A DNA stretch of 64,000 bases from an uncultured bacterium (lineage in GTDB: Bacteria; Desulfobacterota; Binatia; UBA1149; CAITLU01): positions 1 to 64,000 of the forward strand of contig CAITLU010000039.1 of assembly GCA_903893315.1 (NCBI GenBank), written 5' to 3'. The notes below the pieces were generated by a model that saw only the letters and a list, made by a program, of their open reading frames with translations, was not told where the DNA came from and did not search any database. Within the stretch, counting starts at the first letter, position 1. Each line of letters opens with the position of its first letter. A program made the translations under genes and the position numbers. This document shows positions 45,886-55,421 of the stretch, piece by piece.

Positions 45886-47508
45886 ATGCGCGAACCCAGC
45901 CTGTTCATCATGGCCGACATCATACGCGAGAAGGCGAAGGCCCAGCCCGATCACAAGGTGCTGACCTTCGAGCATCTGAGTCTCGATGACGAAGCCACGC
46001 CCGACGAGGTGCGCACCTACAGTCAGCTTTCCGAGAACGCCGATCGCATCGCCGCCGCTCTGGTCGCTTACGGCATGCAGCGCGGTGATCGCTTCGGACT
46101 CATGATGCGTAACCATCCCGAGTACGTGGAGACGATGATCGCTGCGTCGATCACCGGCTGCGTGATGGTTCCGCTCGATCCTCGCATTCGCGGTGACAAG
46201 CTCGCGTTCATGCTGCGCAATGCCGGTTGCCGCGGCATGGTGTGCGGCGATTACTGCTTGGTCGAAGTCGCCGCCGTGCGAGAGAAGTGCCCGGATCTGC
46301 GCTGGGTGCTGGCTCTGGAGACCGGCGAGGGCGTGCCTGCGACTACGGTGGCATCGACCCGCGGTGCCGATTCGATGCGCGGCGTGCTGGCAAAGCCGGC
46401 AGCGCCGATTGAAGTCAGACTCGAGTCGGGCGCGGATCCGCTGCAGATCATCTACACTTCCGGTACCACCGGCGATCCCAAGGGCGTGGTGTTTCCCAAC
46501 GACCGCTTCGGCTCGATGGCGATGCTCGGCATGATCGCCGGCTACGGCAGCGACGAGCGTCCTTACACCGGGCTGTCGCTCACTCACGGCAACGCGCAGG
46601 CCATCACGTTGGCTCCGACGCTGGTGATGGGCCTGCACGCGGTGTTCAGCCGCAAGTTCACCAAGTCGCGTCTGTGGGACGTGTGCCGCCGCCACGGCTG
46701 CACGGTGTTCTCACTGCTCGGCGGTATGGCCACGGCGATCTACAGCGAGCCGGTGAGGCCGAACGACGCCGACAACCCGGTGCGCTTCGTAACCAGCGCG
46801 GGGATGCCGTCTGGCATCTGGGAGTCTTTCGAGAAGCGCTTCGACGTCCACGTCTTCGAATGGTACGGGGCGGTCGAAGGAGGACTTGCGTTCAACCCGG
46901 TCGGCAAAGGTCCGATCGGATCGTTCGGCAAACCGGCTCCGGGACTCGAGATGAAGGTACTCGACGAGAACGACAACGAGTGTGCGCCCGGAGTGATGGG
47001 CGAAATATGTTCGCGTCCGGCCGGCGCCAGCGCCAGCGTCGATTACTACGGCAACGAGAAAGCTTCCAAGGACAAGACCCGCGGCGGCTGGTTGCGCAGC
47101 GGCGACATCGGCCACACCGACGACCACGGCTGGTTCTTCTTCGACTTCCGCAGCGGCGGAGGCATTCGTCACAACGGTGACTTCGTCCACTCCGGCTTCG
47201 TCGAGAAGGCCATCGCCGAGCATCATTCGGTGAGCGACGTGTTCGTTTACGGCATCGCGGCGGCTTCGGGAGCGCCGGGCGAAAAAGACGTGGTCGCTGC
47301 GGTGGTCCCTTCCGATCCGAAGAACTTCGATCCGGCGGCTCTGTTCGCCGAGTGCCGCCGAACGCTCGAGTCGAACTTCGTGCCTTCGTATCTGCAAGTC
47401 GTGGCGGAGATTCCGAAGACGGCGTCGGAAAAACCCCAGGAGCGTTTCCTGCTGGACGCTTTCGACCCTGCGGCTGCGAACGTTTTTGCGGAGCGGACTG
47501 CGGCTTGA
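45886..47508 (+). CDS. Acyl-CoA ligase, CaiC/FadD17-like with altered C-terminal motifs
   Basis: A 540-residue adenylate-forming ligase. The A3 motif IIYTSGTTGDPKG lies near residue 188, and WYGAVEGG replaces the usual A5 sequence. The A8 hinge is atypical: RSGGGIRHNGDFVHSGFVEKAI instead of DRKKDxI with GENI. A10 is PKTASEKPQERFLL rather than PKTxSGKIxR, though the catalytic Lys remains. These variants occur in crotonobetaine/carnitine-type and steroid-acid ligases. AGGAG precedes the ATG. Fourth gene of the operon; it would activate the acid for the upstream enzymes. Confidence 0.88.
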   Translation: MREPSLFIMADIIREKAKAQPDHKVLTFEHLSLDDEATPDEVRTYSQLSENADRIAAALVAYGMQRGDRFGLMMRNHPEYVETMIAASITGCVMVPLDPRIRGDKLAFMLRNAGCRGMVCGDYCLVEVAAVREKCPDLRWVLALETGEGVPATTVASTRGADSMRGVLAKPAAPIEVRLESGADPLQIIYTSGTTGDPKGVVFPNDRFGSMAMLGMIAGYGSDERPYTGLSLTHGNAQAITLAPTLVMGLHAVFSRKFTKSRLWDVCRRHGCTVFSLLGGMATAIYSEPVRPNDADNPVRFVTSAGMPSGIWESFEKRFDVHVFEWYGAVEGGLAFNPVGKGPIGSFGKPAPGLEMKVLDENDNECAPGVMGEICSRPAGASASVDYYGNEKASKDKTRGGWLRSGDIGHTDDHGWFFFDFRSGGGIRHNGDFVHSGFVEKAIAEHHSVSDVFVYGIAAASGAPGEKDVVAAVVPSDPKNFDPAALFAECRRTLESNFVPSYLQVVAEIPKTASEKPQERFLLDAFDPAAANVFAERTAA

Positions 47509-47549
47509 GCGGGTGCAGGTCCAGCGCGGCTGTTGCGCCCGTCTGCGCC

Positions 47550-48167
47550 GTGCCGGAACTGGGCAAGCGCCAACGCAACGCGATCCGCAACCGCCAGGCG
47601 ATCTTGTCGGCGGCTCGCGACGTATTCAGCGAACTCGGCTACGGCGCCGCGACGATCCGCGACATCGTGCGCCGCACCGATCTGGCCGCCGGCACCTTCT
47701 ACAACTACTTCCCCGACAAAGAGTCGGTGCTGCAGGAGATCCTCGAGGATTTCGCCGGCCGCGTCAGGCGGCGGGCGCACGCGGCACGCATGGAAGCGCG
47801 CACACTCGAGGACCTGATGCGGTCGTCGTTCCTGACCTGCTTTCGGCTTTACGCGGAGGAGAAGACGCTGGTCGCGATGATGGCGCGCAACGCCGGCGAA
47901 GTGCCGTTGATGGCTTCCGGAGCCATCCTGGAGCCTGCCATCGCCGAACTGGTCGCCGATCTTCGTGCCAAAGAGCGTGAGGGCATCGTGCCTCACCTCG
48001 ACGTCGAGCGCACCGCGCGAGCCGCTGTCGCGCTGGCGACCGAACTCGGCCTCCACATGCTTTCGCGCAAGCCTCTCGACATCGAAGGCACCGCCGACTT
48101 CGCAGCCCGCTTCATGCTCGGCGGTACCCTTGCTGTCGCCGGATCAGCGCTGACCAGGACTTTCTGA
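47550..48167 (+). CDS. TetR-family transcriptional regulator
   Basis: A 205-residue repressor with the N-terminal HTH (about 10-55: AARDVFSELGYGAATIRDIV, then AAGTFYNYFPDKESVLQEIL) and a helical ligand-binding domain. Start GTG 47550 sits right before the family-like sequence; there is no strong ribosome site, so the start is less certain. As the last gene of the acyl-CoA operon it probably senses an acyl-CoA or acid and controls the operon, a common arrangement. The candidate palindrome at the operon promoter is the first place to look for its site. Confidence 0.88.
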   Translation: MPELGKRQRNAIRNRQAILSAARDVFSELGYGAATIRDIVRRTDLAAGTFYNYFPDKESVLQEILEDFAGRVRRRAHAARMEARTLEDLMRSSFLTCFRLYAEEKTLVAMMARNAGEVPLMASGAILEPAIAELVADLRAKEREGIVPHLDVERTARAAVALATELGLHMLSRKPLDIEGTADFAARFMLGGTLAVAGSALTRTF

Positions 48168-48217
48168 ATAATCCGGGTGTGCAGACGCGCATGCGGCGCT
48201 CCGGCATCGCCTGATGT

Positions 48218-49702
48218 TCAGTTGGAGTCTGGTGCGGCGGTGCGCGGAGTGCCGTTGCGCAGGCGGCTGTGGTGCACTCCGTAGGTGAAGTAGATCGCCA
48301 GGCCGATCGCCATCCACACGATGAGCCGCAGCCAGTTGGCCCAACCGAGCGAGAACATCAGCAGCAGGTTGGCGCCGATTCCGAGCAGTGGCACCAGCGG
48401 CACCAGCGGGGTGCGGAAGGGGCGCCGCACGTCCGGCCGCGTGCGGCGCATGATCATAATCGCCCCGCACACGATGACGAACGCGAACAGCGTGCCGATG
48501 TTGACGAGTTCCGAGAGCACCCTGAGCGGAAACAGCGCGGCCACAGTCGCAACGCATGCGCCGGTCAGCATGGTCGACAGATGCGGTGTGCGAAAGCGCG
48601 GATGGATAGCCGCGAAGACTTTTGTCGGCAGCAGTCCGTCGCGAGCCATCGCCAGCAGCACGCGGGCCTGGCTGAGCATCATGACGAGCAGCACGCTGGT
48701 GATGCCGGCCACCGCGCCGAGCGAAATGATGAGGGTAGCCGTTCCCAGCCCGTAGTGCGCGAAGGCCTCGGCGAGCGGCGCGTCGACGTTGATCTCAGGC
48801 GTCGGAACCATGCCGGTCAGTACCGCCGCCACCGCGATGTAGAGAATGGTACAGATCCCCAGCGAACCCAGCAGGGCCAGCGGCACGTCTCGTTCCGGGT
48901 TGCGCGCTTCCTCGGCGTGGGTGCTGATCGAATCGAAGCCGATGTAAGCGAAGAACACATAGCCGGCGCCGCGCAGGGTTCCGCTCATGCCCTGGGGAAA
49001 GAACGGGTGCCAGTTGGCCGGGTTGACGTGCGGAATGCCGGCGAAGATGACGAACAGCACGACGCCGAGCTTGAGCGCAACGATCGCCACGTTCAGTCCA
49101 GAACTTTCGCGGATCCCTCTTACCAGCACGAGGGTCAGCACTACGACGATCGCCGCTGCGGGAAGGTCGAATACGATCGGAATGCCGCCGATGTGCCAGG
49201 CCGCGGCCAGCACCTGCGGCGAGGCGCTGAACGGATCTATCGCCAGCGGTCCCGGCACGTGGATGTCGAACAGTGCCAGGAAAGACTGGAAGTAGTGCGA
49301 CCAGCCGTGTGCCACGGCGCACGAAGCTACCGCGTACTCCAGGATCAGGTCCCAGCCGATGATCCAGGCGAACAGTTCGCCGAGGGTTGCGTAAGCGTAT
49401 GTGTAAGCGCTTCCCGCCACCGGGATCATCGCTGCAAATTCCGCGTAGCACAGTCCGGCCAGTGCGCAGCCGATTCCCGACAGGACGAACGACAACATCA
49501 GTGAAGGGCCGGCGTAGTCGTGTGCAGCCAGACCGGTCAGCACGAAGATGCCCGCGCCGATGATCGCGCCGACTCCGAGCGCGGTCAGCGCTACCGGTCC
49601 CAGGACGCGGTGCAGACGGTCGTGGGCCGCCAACTCGGCATGGAGAAGTTCGACGGACTTACGGGCGAAAAGAGAACTTGCCAAACTGCGCGGGATTAAC
49701 AC
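48218..49702 (-). CDS. APC-family amino-acid permease
   Basis: A 494-residue transporter with about 14 hydrophobic segments. The TM1 signature GVGAIIGAGIFVLTGLAA and FAAMIPVAGSAYTYAYATLGELFAW in TM3 mark the cationic amino-acid / YfnA-like APC branch. FFAYIGFDSISTHAEEARNPERDVP is the conserved TM6-TM7 loop. Start is GTG 49702; no strong ribosome site is visible. It is convergent with the TetR gene. Substrate by family: neutral or basic amino acids. Confidence 0.92.
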   Translation of the reverse strand: MLIPRSLASSLFARKSVELLHAELAAHDRLHRVLGPVALTALGVGAIIGAGIFVLTGLAAHDYAGPSLMLSFVLSGIGCALAGLCYAEFAAMIPVAGSAYTYAYATLGELFAWIIGWDLILEYAVASCAVAHGWSHYFQSFLALFDIHVPGPLAIDPFSASPQVLAAAWHIGGIPIVFDLPAAAIVVVLTLVLVRGIRESSGLNVAIVALKLGVVLFVIFAGIPHVNPANWHPFFPQGMSGTLRGAGYVFFAYIGFDSISTHAEEARNPERDVPLALLGSLGICTILYIAVAAVLTGMVPTPEINVDAPLAEAFAHYGLGTATLIISLGAVAGITSVLLVMMLSQARVLLAMARDGLLPTKVFAAIHPRFRTPHLSTMLTGACVATVAALFPLRVLSELVNIGTLFAFVIVCGAIMIMRRTRPDVRRPFRTPLVPLVPLLGIGANLLLMFSLGWANWLRLIVWMAIGLAIYFTYGVHHSRLRNGTPRTAAPDSN

Positions 49703-49969
49703 GCGACCTCAGGTCGCGCAACGACGCAGCGCGCTCCTGCTACCGGTAGCGGACAGGTAGAGCCGGACGGGTCGAGCGGAACTGAGGCGCGGGCCGTCTG
49801 CAGATGGGAACGAGAGCCGGGAGAATCGGTCGATACGATCCGCCGGAAGCGATTGAGATCCACTTTGAAGCAGGCGTGCGCGAGCCAGTCACGAGTTCCG
49901 GAGGTGGCACGCCTGAGGTCTGCGCGCGGCGCCTGCGGGGATTCTCGCGGCAGGTGACACGCGCCCGAC

Positions 49970-51076
49970 TCACCTCACCGACAGGATCAGGCCGCGGCTC
50001 GGCGCCGTAGTGCCGGCGATCATTTCGTCGAGGGCCTTTCGCGAAGCCTCGGCGCTGACGACGTGTTCGATCGAGACTGAACCCGCGACTTCCTTCGCGA
50101 TGCGAGCTGACTCGCCGAAGGCCCGCCGCAGCAGTTCGCCGGGGCCCCACTCCTCGTCGCGCTTCATGAACTGGGCAGGGGCGAAGAAGAGCGTCGGCTC
50201 CGCGCCCGGCAGCGTTCTCTGGCGGCCGCGTTCCTGCCAGTGGGTCACGCCCACGATGCTGCTCAGCACGAGGTTTTCGCCGAAGTGTTCGTGCACCGAG
50301 GCGATGGTGTTAGCCGATCCTGACATGTCCACCAGTGCCGTGGCGACACTCGGATCGAGATCGGTGACGCGATCGTAGGGCAGCACCGCGTCGAAGGTTC
50401 CCAGACCTTTGCAGAAGTCGATGTTCGCCGTCGATGTGAGTCCGACTATGTGCACCGGGTGGGCAGCGTCCCGTGCGAGCAGGTTGGCGAGACCGAACCC
50501 GGTCTTCGAGGAAGCGCTGGTGAGCACCACCTGACGTGCACCGAAGAACGCGTTGTCGCCCAGCCAGTCCTGAAGGACGAAGGAAGTGGCGAAGAGGGGG
50601 AACATCAACGAACGCTGGTCTTCCATCGCGCGCAGCTCCGGCGGGTCGTGGTCGACGCGTTGGTAGCTGTTGTAGACTCCGGGAAGGTCACGCCTGTGGG
50701 GCGTGTCGTCTATCCATGACGACTGCGTGACCGAGGAGGGACGCAGCACGGCATGAGAAGCCATCGGAAGGAAGCCCCAGATCCTTTCTCCTTCGCGGAC
50801 GGCGTGCGTGCGCGATTCGACGACGTCAGCGAAGCCCCACACCGGAATGATCCCCCACGTGTCGTCGACCGGGTAGAACTTCCAGTAACCGAACATGTCG
50901 CCGATCACGGCGTAGCTGACGTTGTTGGCGGTCAGTGCAAAGCGGTCAACGGCCACGCGGATTTCGCCGTCCTCGAGGATCGCAGCGGGCCGGTACGCCA
51001 CCCGCGTTTTGCCGAGTTTCCTGCGCTGGATCTGGATCTCGATCGTCGGTGCTGTGCTCTCTGAAGATACGCTCAT
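49970..51076 (-). CDS. DUF2855 family protein
   Basis: A 368-residue cytoplasmic protein of unknown reaction. It aligns with DUF2855, a divergent quinone-reductase-like (MDR-type) fold: FALTANNVSYAVIGDMFGYW, GIIPVWGFADVVES, SSASSKTGFGLANLLARD in the nucleotide-binding half, then GLTSTANIDFCKGLGTFDAV. It lies nine bases downstream of the efflux OMF on the same strand, so it is probably the last gene of the TetR-emrAB-OMF operon. A role in modifying the exported compound is possible. Confidence 0.85.
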   Translation of the reverse strand: MSVSSESTAPTIEIQIQRRKLGKTRVAYRPAAILEDGEIRVAVDRFALTANNVSYAVIGDMFGYWKFYPVDDTWGIIPVWGFADVVESRTHAVREGERIWGFLPMASHAVLRPSSVTQSSWIDDTPHRRDLPGVYNSYQRVDHDPPELRAMEDQRSLMFPLFATSFVLQDWLGDNAFFGARQVVLTSASSKTGFGLANLLARDAAHPVHIVGLTSTANIDFCKGLGTFDAVLPYDRVTDLDPSVATALVDMSGSANTIASVHEHFGENLVLSSIVGVTHWQERGRQRTLPGAEPTLFFAPAQFMKRDEEWGPGELLRRAFGESARIAKEVAGSVSIEHVVSAEASRKALDEMIAGTTAPSRGLILSVR

Positions 51077-51085
51077 CGTGTTCTC

Positions 51086-52624
51086 CTATCTGGCCGGGCT
51101 CGGCGGTGACGGTGCTTCGTCCGGCGTCGGCCAACCTCCGGCGAGCGCTTTGTAGAGTGCAACCGTGTCTTCCGCTGCGGCGCCGCGGCTGGCGGCCAGT
51201 GCATCCTCTGCGTGATACAGCGAGCGCTCGGCGTCGAGCACCTGGAGGAACTCAACTATCCCGCCGGCGAACAGTTCGCGAGCGAGATCGGTGCCGCGGC
51301 GCTCGGCCGCCGCGGCGCGCTCCAGCGCAGCACCGCGGACCTGCTCGTCCGCGAGCGCGCCGAGAGCGGTTTCGACGTCGGCGAGCGCGCTTCGCAGCGC
51401 GTCTTCGTAGCGCGCCGCGGCTTGTTCGGTGCGGGCGTTCTGCACCTCGACGTTGGCGAGCAGGCGACCTGCATCGAAGATCGGCCAGCGCATTCCGGGC
51501 CCGACCAGCCAGAAGCGGCTGTCGGAAGTGAAAAGGTTGCCGGTCTCCTGGCTCTGAAAGCCGAAGCTGCCGCTTAGTGAGAAACGCGGCAGAAGTTCCG
51601 CGCGCGCGACACCGATGCGTGCAGTGGCGGCGGCGAGTTCGCGTTCGGCGCGACCGACGTCGGGGCGGCGCAGCAGCAACTGCGATGGCAGTCCGGCATC
51701 GACGAAGCGCGGCGTGGCGGTAACCTCGCGAACGCCGACGAATTGCTGATCGAGAGAACCCGGCGCGGCGGCCACCAGGACTTCGAGGCGGTGCAGCGTG
51801 GCCGCGCGCCGGCTGCGCAACGTCGGGACATCGGCTTCAGTCGCGGCCAGGTGCGCCTGCGCACGCGACAGATCAAGCTCACTCGACACGCCTGCCCGAT
51901 AGCGTTGGGTGATCACTCCGAGCGTGTCTGATTGCGAGGCGATATTGCGCGCGGCGATCGCCAGCCGCGCGTCGAAGGTGCGCAACTCGATCACTTCGCG
52001 CGCGGTTTCGGCGGCCAGGCTCAGCAGCGCGTCCTGGTATCCGGCCTCGGCCGCTTCGAGTTCGGCGTTCGCCGCCTGTACCGAGCGGCGCACGTGACCG
52101 AACAGGTCGAGTTCCCACTGCGCGTCGAAGCCGGTCTGGTACAGATTTATGCCCTGGCCCGGAAAGACTGCGCCGGGCTGACCGCCGCCCAGGCTGTTGC
52201 CGAGTCCCTCGAGAAAACCGTGCTCGCTCATGCGCGAGTTGGAGTATGACGCCGCCGCGTCGAGTCTGGGCCACAGGCTGCCTGCGGCTACCGCGCGCAG
52301 CGCTCTGGCTTCGCGCACGCGGGCGGCGGCCTGACGTGCCTTGGGCGTGGCTCTGACGGCGCGCTCGACCAGGGCCACGAGCTGATCGTCGCCGAAGCCG
52401 AGCCACCAGTCGCGCTGCGCTGGCGCGCTCGCCGTGGCATCGGCCGTCGAACTGGCGCTCGGTGTCTGCGCGGTAGCGTCGGCGCCGCGTGTCCAGGCCG
52501 CCGGTGTATCGATCTGCGGCCGTTGGTAGTCGGGGCCGACCGCGCAGCCCTGCGTCGACACCAGCGCGTACGACACGGCCAGGCAGCGAGCGAAAAAAAC
52601 CGGACTGATGAACGTGCACTTCAT
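51086..52624 (-). CDS. Outer-membrane efflux lipoprotein, NodT/OprM family (second copy)
   Basis: A 512-residue TolC-type channel. The signal peptide ends at TQGC (C27), then AVGPDYQRPQIDTPAAW, the usual start of OprM-type proteins. Two OEP repeats follow with TGFDAQWELDLFGHVRRSVQ, LLLRRPDVGRAERELAAATA and WPIFDAGRLLANVEVQ. It overlaps emrB by four bases, so this pump has its own outer-membrane factor. Related to, but clearly distinct from, the copy in the MacAB operon. Confidence 0.92.
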   Translation of the reverse strand: MKCTFISPVFFARCLAVSYALVSTQGCAVGPDYQRPQIDTPAAWTRGADATAQTPSASSTADATASAPAQRDWWLGFGDDQLVALVERAVRATPKARQAAARVREARALRAVAAGSLWPRLDAAASYSNSRMSEHGFLEGLGNSLGGGQPGAVFPGQGINLYQTGFDAQWELDLFGHVRRSVQAANAELEAAEAGYQDALLSLAAETAREVIELRTFDARLAIAARNIASQSDTLGVITQRYRAGVSSELDLSRAQAHLAATEADVPTLRSRRAATLHRLEVLVAAAPGSLDQQFVGVREVTATPRFVDAGLPSQLLLRRPDVGRAERELAAATARIGVARAELLPRFSLSGSFGFQSQETGNLFTSDSRFWLVGPGMRWPIFDAGRLLANVEVQNARTEQAAARYEDALRSALADVETALGALADEQVRGAALERAAAAERRGTDLARELFAGGIVEFLQVLDAERSLYHAEDALAASRGAAAEDTVALYKALAGGWPTPDEAPSPPSPAR

Positions 52625-54276
52625 TCGAGCAGCGCCTCGCCGGCGGGCAAGGTGCTCGGCGGCTTGCGGATCAACAACATCATCGGGATGACGACGAGGA
52701 ACGCGATCGACATGACGCGGAACACGTCGACGAAAGCCAGCGTGCGGGCCTGCACGCCGACCATGTGGTAGATCGCCGCCTGGGCCTGCGAAGCGGCGAG
52801 CGCGGCGTCGGAAGTGTGGGCGGCGAAGGCCGCAGTGAGCTGTGTCATCCAGGCTCCGTAGGCCGGGTCGAGAGGCGTGGCGTGTGCCACCAGGGCCCCC
52901 TGGTGTATCTGGGCCTGGCGCGCGATCATCGTCGCCATCGACGCGATTCCGATGCTGGCTCCGATGTTACGCGCCAGACTGATCAGGCTCGATGCCGCGC
53001 CGCGGTCGACGGTACGGGTGAAAGCGTAGGACACCGTACTCAGGGGCACGAATATGAAAGCCATGCCGAGACCTTGGAGCATGCGTGCTGTGACGATGTC
53101 GCCGAAGCTGATGTCGAGGCTGAAGCGCCCCATCCGAAAGAGCGACAGCGAAACTACCGCCGCGCCGAAGATGATCATCTTGCGTGCGTCCAGGCGTGCG
53201 ACCAGCATGCCGACGATCGGCATGAAGAACATGATCACGATCCCGCTCGGCGAAACCACCATGCCGCTGAGCATCGCGGTGTATCCCATCAGCGTCTGCG
53301 TGAAGAGCGGCAGCAACACGGTACTGCCGTAAAGCACGAACCCGAACAGCAGCGTCGCCGCGACCGACAGTGCGAAGTTGCGTTCTCTCAGAAGCCTCAG
53401 GTCTACCACCGGATCCTTGTGGCGAAGTTCCCACCAGATCGTGAAGACGAACGCGGTGACCGACAGAACCGCAAGGGTGCAGATGAAGCGCGACGAGGTC
53501 CAGTCGTAGCGCTCGCCGAGGTCGAGGATCATCTGCAGGGCGCCGATCGCCAGAGCGAGGCCGCCGAGGCCCATCCAGTCGATCGAGCCGCGGTCGGCGC
53601 CGCGTCGTCGCGGCAGGAACGGAGGATCGGTGATGAACTTCGACGACAAGATGAGCGAGAGCACACCGATCGGCACGTTGATGAAGAACACCCAGCGCCA
53701 GCTCGCGTTGTCGGTGATCCAGCCGCCGAGCGTGGGGCCGATCACCGGCGCCGCCACCACCGTCATTCCGTAGACCGCCATGCCCATCCCGCGTTTTGCC
53801 GCCGGGAACGTGTCGACCATGATGGCCTGTGTGCACGGTTGCAGGCCGCCGCCGCCGAGTCCTTGCAGCAGTCGGCACAGCACCAGCACCGACAGGTTGG
53901 GCGCGAGTCCGCACAGCAGTGAACTGAGCGTGAACAGCGCCACGCATGCGAGGTAGAAGTTGCGTCTGCCGAACAACGTCGACATCCAGCCGCTGATCGG
54001 CAACACGATCGCGTTGGAAACCAGGTAGGAGGTCAGAATCCAGGTGCTGTCTTCGACTCCGGCGCCGAGATTGCCGGCGATGTGCGGCAACGCGACGTTG
54101 GCGATGCTGGTGTCGAGGACCTCCATGAAAGTGGCCAGCGTGGCCACGACGGCGATCAGCCACGGACTGAACGGGGCGTGGTAATGCTCGTGGTGGTCGG
54201 CGGCGGACGGCGCTGCGTTGCCGTTTGTCGCTGCGCCGCGGCTGTCTGCGCCGTCCGTGATCGAGACTGCGCTCAC
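52621..54276 (-). CDS. emrB: EmrB/QacA-type MFS drug exporter (DHA2, 14 TM)
   Basis: A 551-residue major-facilitator antiporter with about 14 membrane helices. VATLATFMEVLDTSIANVAL is the DHA2 TM1 signature, and LLQGLGGGGLQPCTQAIMVD the family motif C region. It overlaps both neighbours by four bases (ATGA), which ties it to emrA and the OMF. Substrate unknown; homologues export hydrophobic drugs, fatty acids or phenolics. Confidence 0.93.
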   Translation of the reverse strand: MSAVSITDGADSRGAATNGNAAPSAADHHEHYHAPFSPWLIAVVATLATFMEVLDTSIANVALPHIAGNLGAGVEDSTWILTSYLVSNAIVLPISGWMSTLFGRRNFYLACVALFTLSSLLCGLAPNLSVLVLCRLLQGLGGGGLQPCTQAIMVDTFPAAKRGMGMAVYGMTVVAAPVIGPTLGGWITDNASWRWVFFINVPIGVLSLILSSKFITDPPFLPRRRGADRGSIDWMGLGGLALAIGALQMILDLGERYDWTSSRFICTLAVLSVTAFVFTIWWELRHKDPVVDLRLLRERNFALSVAATLLFGFVLYGSTVLLPLFTQTLMGYTAMLSGMVVSPSGIVIMFFMPIVGMLVARLDARKMIIFGAAVVSLSLFRMGRFSLDISFGDIVTARMLQGLGMAFIFVPLSTVSYAFTRTVDRGAASSLISLARNIGASIGIASMATMIARQAQIHQGALVAHATPLDPAYGAWMTQLTAAFAAHTSDAALAASQAQAAIYHMVGVQARTLAFVDVFRVMSIAFLVVIPMMLLIRKPPSTLPAGEALLE

Positions 54277-55421
54277 CGCACCTTCACCGACGGCACCACC
54301 GACATGCCGGCTCCGAGCAGATAGCGCGCAGCGTCGGGTTGCTCGTCAAATACGATCTTGACCGGCACGCGTTGGACTACCTTGACGTAGTTGCCGGTGG
54401 CGTTTTCCGGTGGCAGTAGGCTGAAGCGCGAGCCCGAGCCTGCTTGCACGCTTTGTACGCGGGCGCGGAAGATCGCCTCCGGATAGGCATCGACACGTAC
54501 TTCGGCGACCGCACCGGGCACCACGCCGTCGAGCTGGGTTTCCTTGAAGTTGGCCACGACCCAGCGTTCGGCCGGCAGCAACGCCATCAGGATCTGTCCC
54601 TTCTGGACGTAGTTGCCCGGCTGCACGTTCTTGCGTGTGATGCGGCCGCCCTCGGGCGCGACGATGTGGGTGTAGGAGAGTTCGAGCGTGGCTGCATCGA
54701 CCGCGGCGCGTGCGCGTGCGGCGGCGGCTTCGGCTCGCGCCAGATCGGCCTCGCGCACCGCGACCTGGTGAGGCGCGGCCTCGGCTGCGGCCAGGCGGCC
54801 GGTGGCGGCGCTGACCGCGGCGTGGGCCGCGGATACGTTGGTGCGCGCCGCTTCCAGGCGCGCCTGAGCGGTGCGCGCCTTGGACTCGGCGCTTTCGCGT
54901 TGCTGGTCGGAAATCGCGCGATCACTCAGTTGGCGATAACGCGCCAGGTCCGAGGCCGCCTGTCCGGATTCGCTCGCCGCGGCGTCCTGCTGAGCCGCGG
55001 CTTCGGTAAGTTTGGCGCGTGCTGCCTCGAGTCCCGCACCGGCTTCGTCGACGCCGGCGGCGGTGGTCGTGCGCGCGGCTTCCAGGGTTGCGCGTGCGGC
55101 GTCGATCTCCGCTTCGGCAAGCCGCAGCGCAGCGCGGCTCTGAGCCAGCGCGGCCTCGGCATCGCGCGGGTCGATATCGACGAGAGCCGCACCTGCCTGG
55201 ACCTCTTGATTCTCCGAGACGTGGACCGTCGCCGCGCGACCCGCGATGGAAGGGCTTATCTGCACCACGCGCGCTTCGATGAAGGCGTCGTCGGTCGAAA
55301 CCCAGGTTCGCCACACCAGCCAGTAGCGCAGGCCGAACGTGACCGCGATGAGGCCCAGGATGACGGCGCCGGCGATCGGCGCGCGACCGCGTGTCGATCT
55401 TGGAAGTGTTTTCGCGCTCAC
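54273..55421 (-). CDS. emrA: EmrA/HlyD-family membrane-fusion protein
   Basis: A 382-residue adaptor. N-terminal helix about 16-35, then the lipoyl half ISPSIAGRAATVHVSENQEV, a long Ala-rich alpha-helical hairpin (about 80-210) and the second lipoyl half (SYTHIVAPEGGRITRKNVQP) with the beta-barrel. Overlaps the TetR gene upstream and emrB downstream by four bases each. With emrB and the OMF it forms a full tripartite exporter. Confidence 0.92.
   Translation of the reverse strand: MSAKTLPRSTRGRAPIAGAVILGLIAVTFGLRYWLVWRTWVSTDDAFIEARVVQISPSIAGRAATVHVSENQEVQAGAALVDIDPRDAEAALAQSRAALRLAEAEIDAARATLEAARTTTAAGVDEAGAGLEAARAKLTEAAAQQDAAASESGQAASDLARYRQLSDRAISDQQRESAESKARTAQARLEAARTNVSAAHAAVSAATGRLAAAEAAPHQVAVREADLARAEAAAARARAAVDAATLELSYTHIVAPEGGRITRKNVQPGNYVQKGQILMALLPAERWVVANFKETQLDGVVPGAVAEVRVDAYPEAIFRARVQSVQAGSGSRFSLLPPENATGNYVKVVQRVPVKIVFDEQPDAARYLLGAGMSVVPSVKVR

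Noticed and set aside
49871-49915. Nine-base inverted repeat as a terminator of the emr operon
   Set aside because: The 27-base loop and lack of a U-tract make it weak; left out of the feature list.
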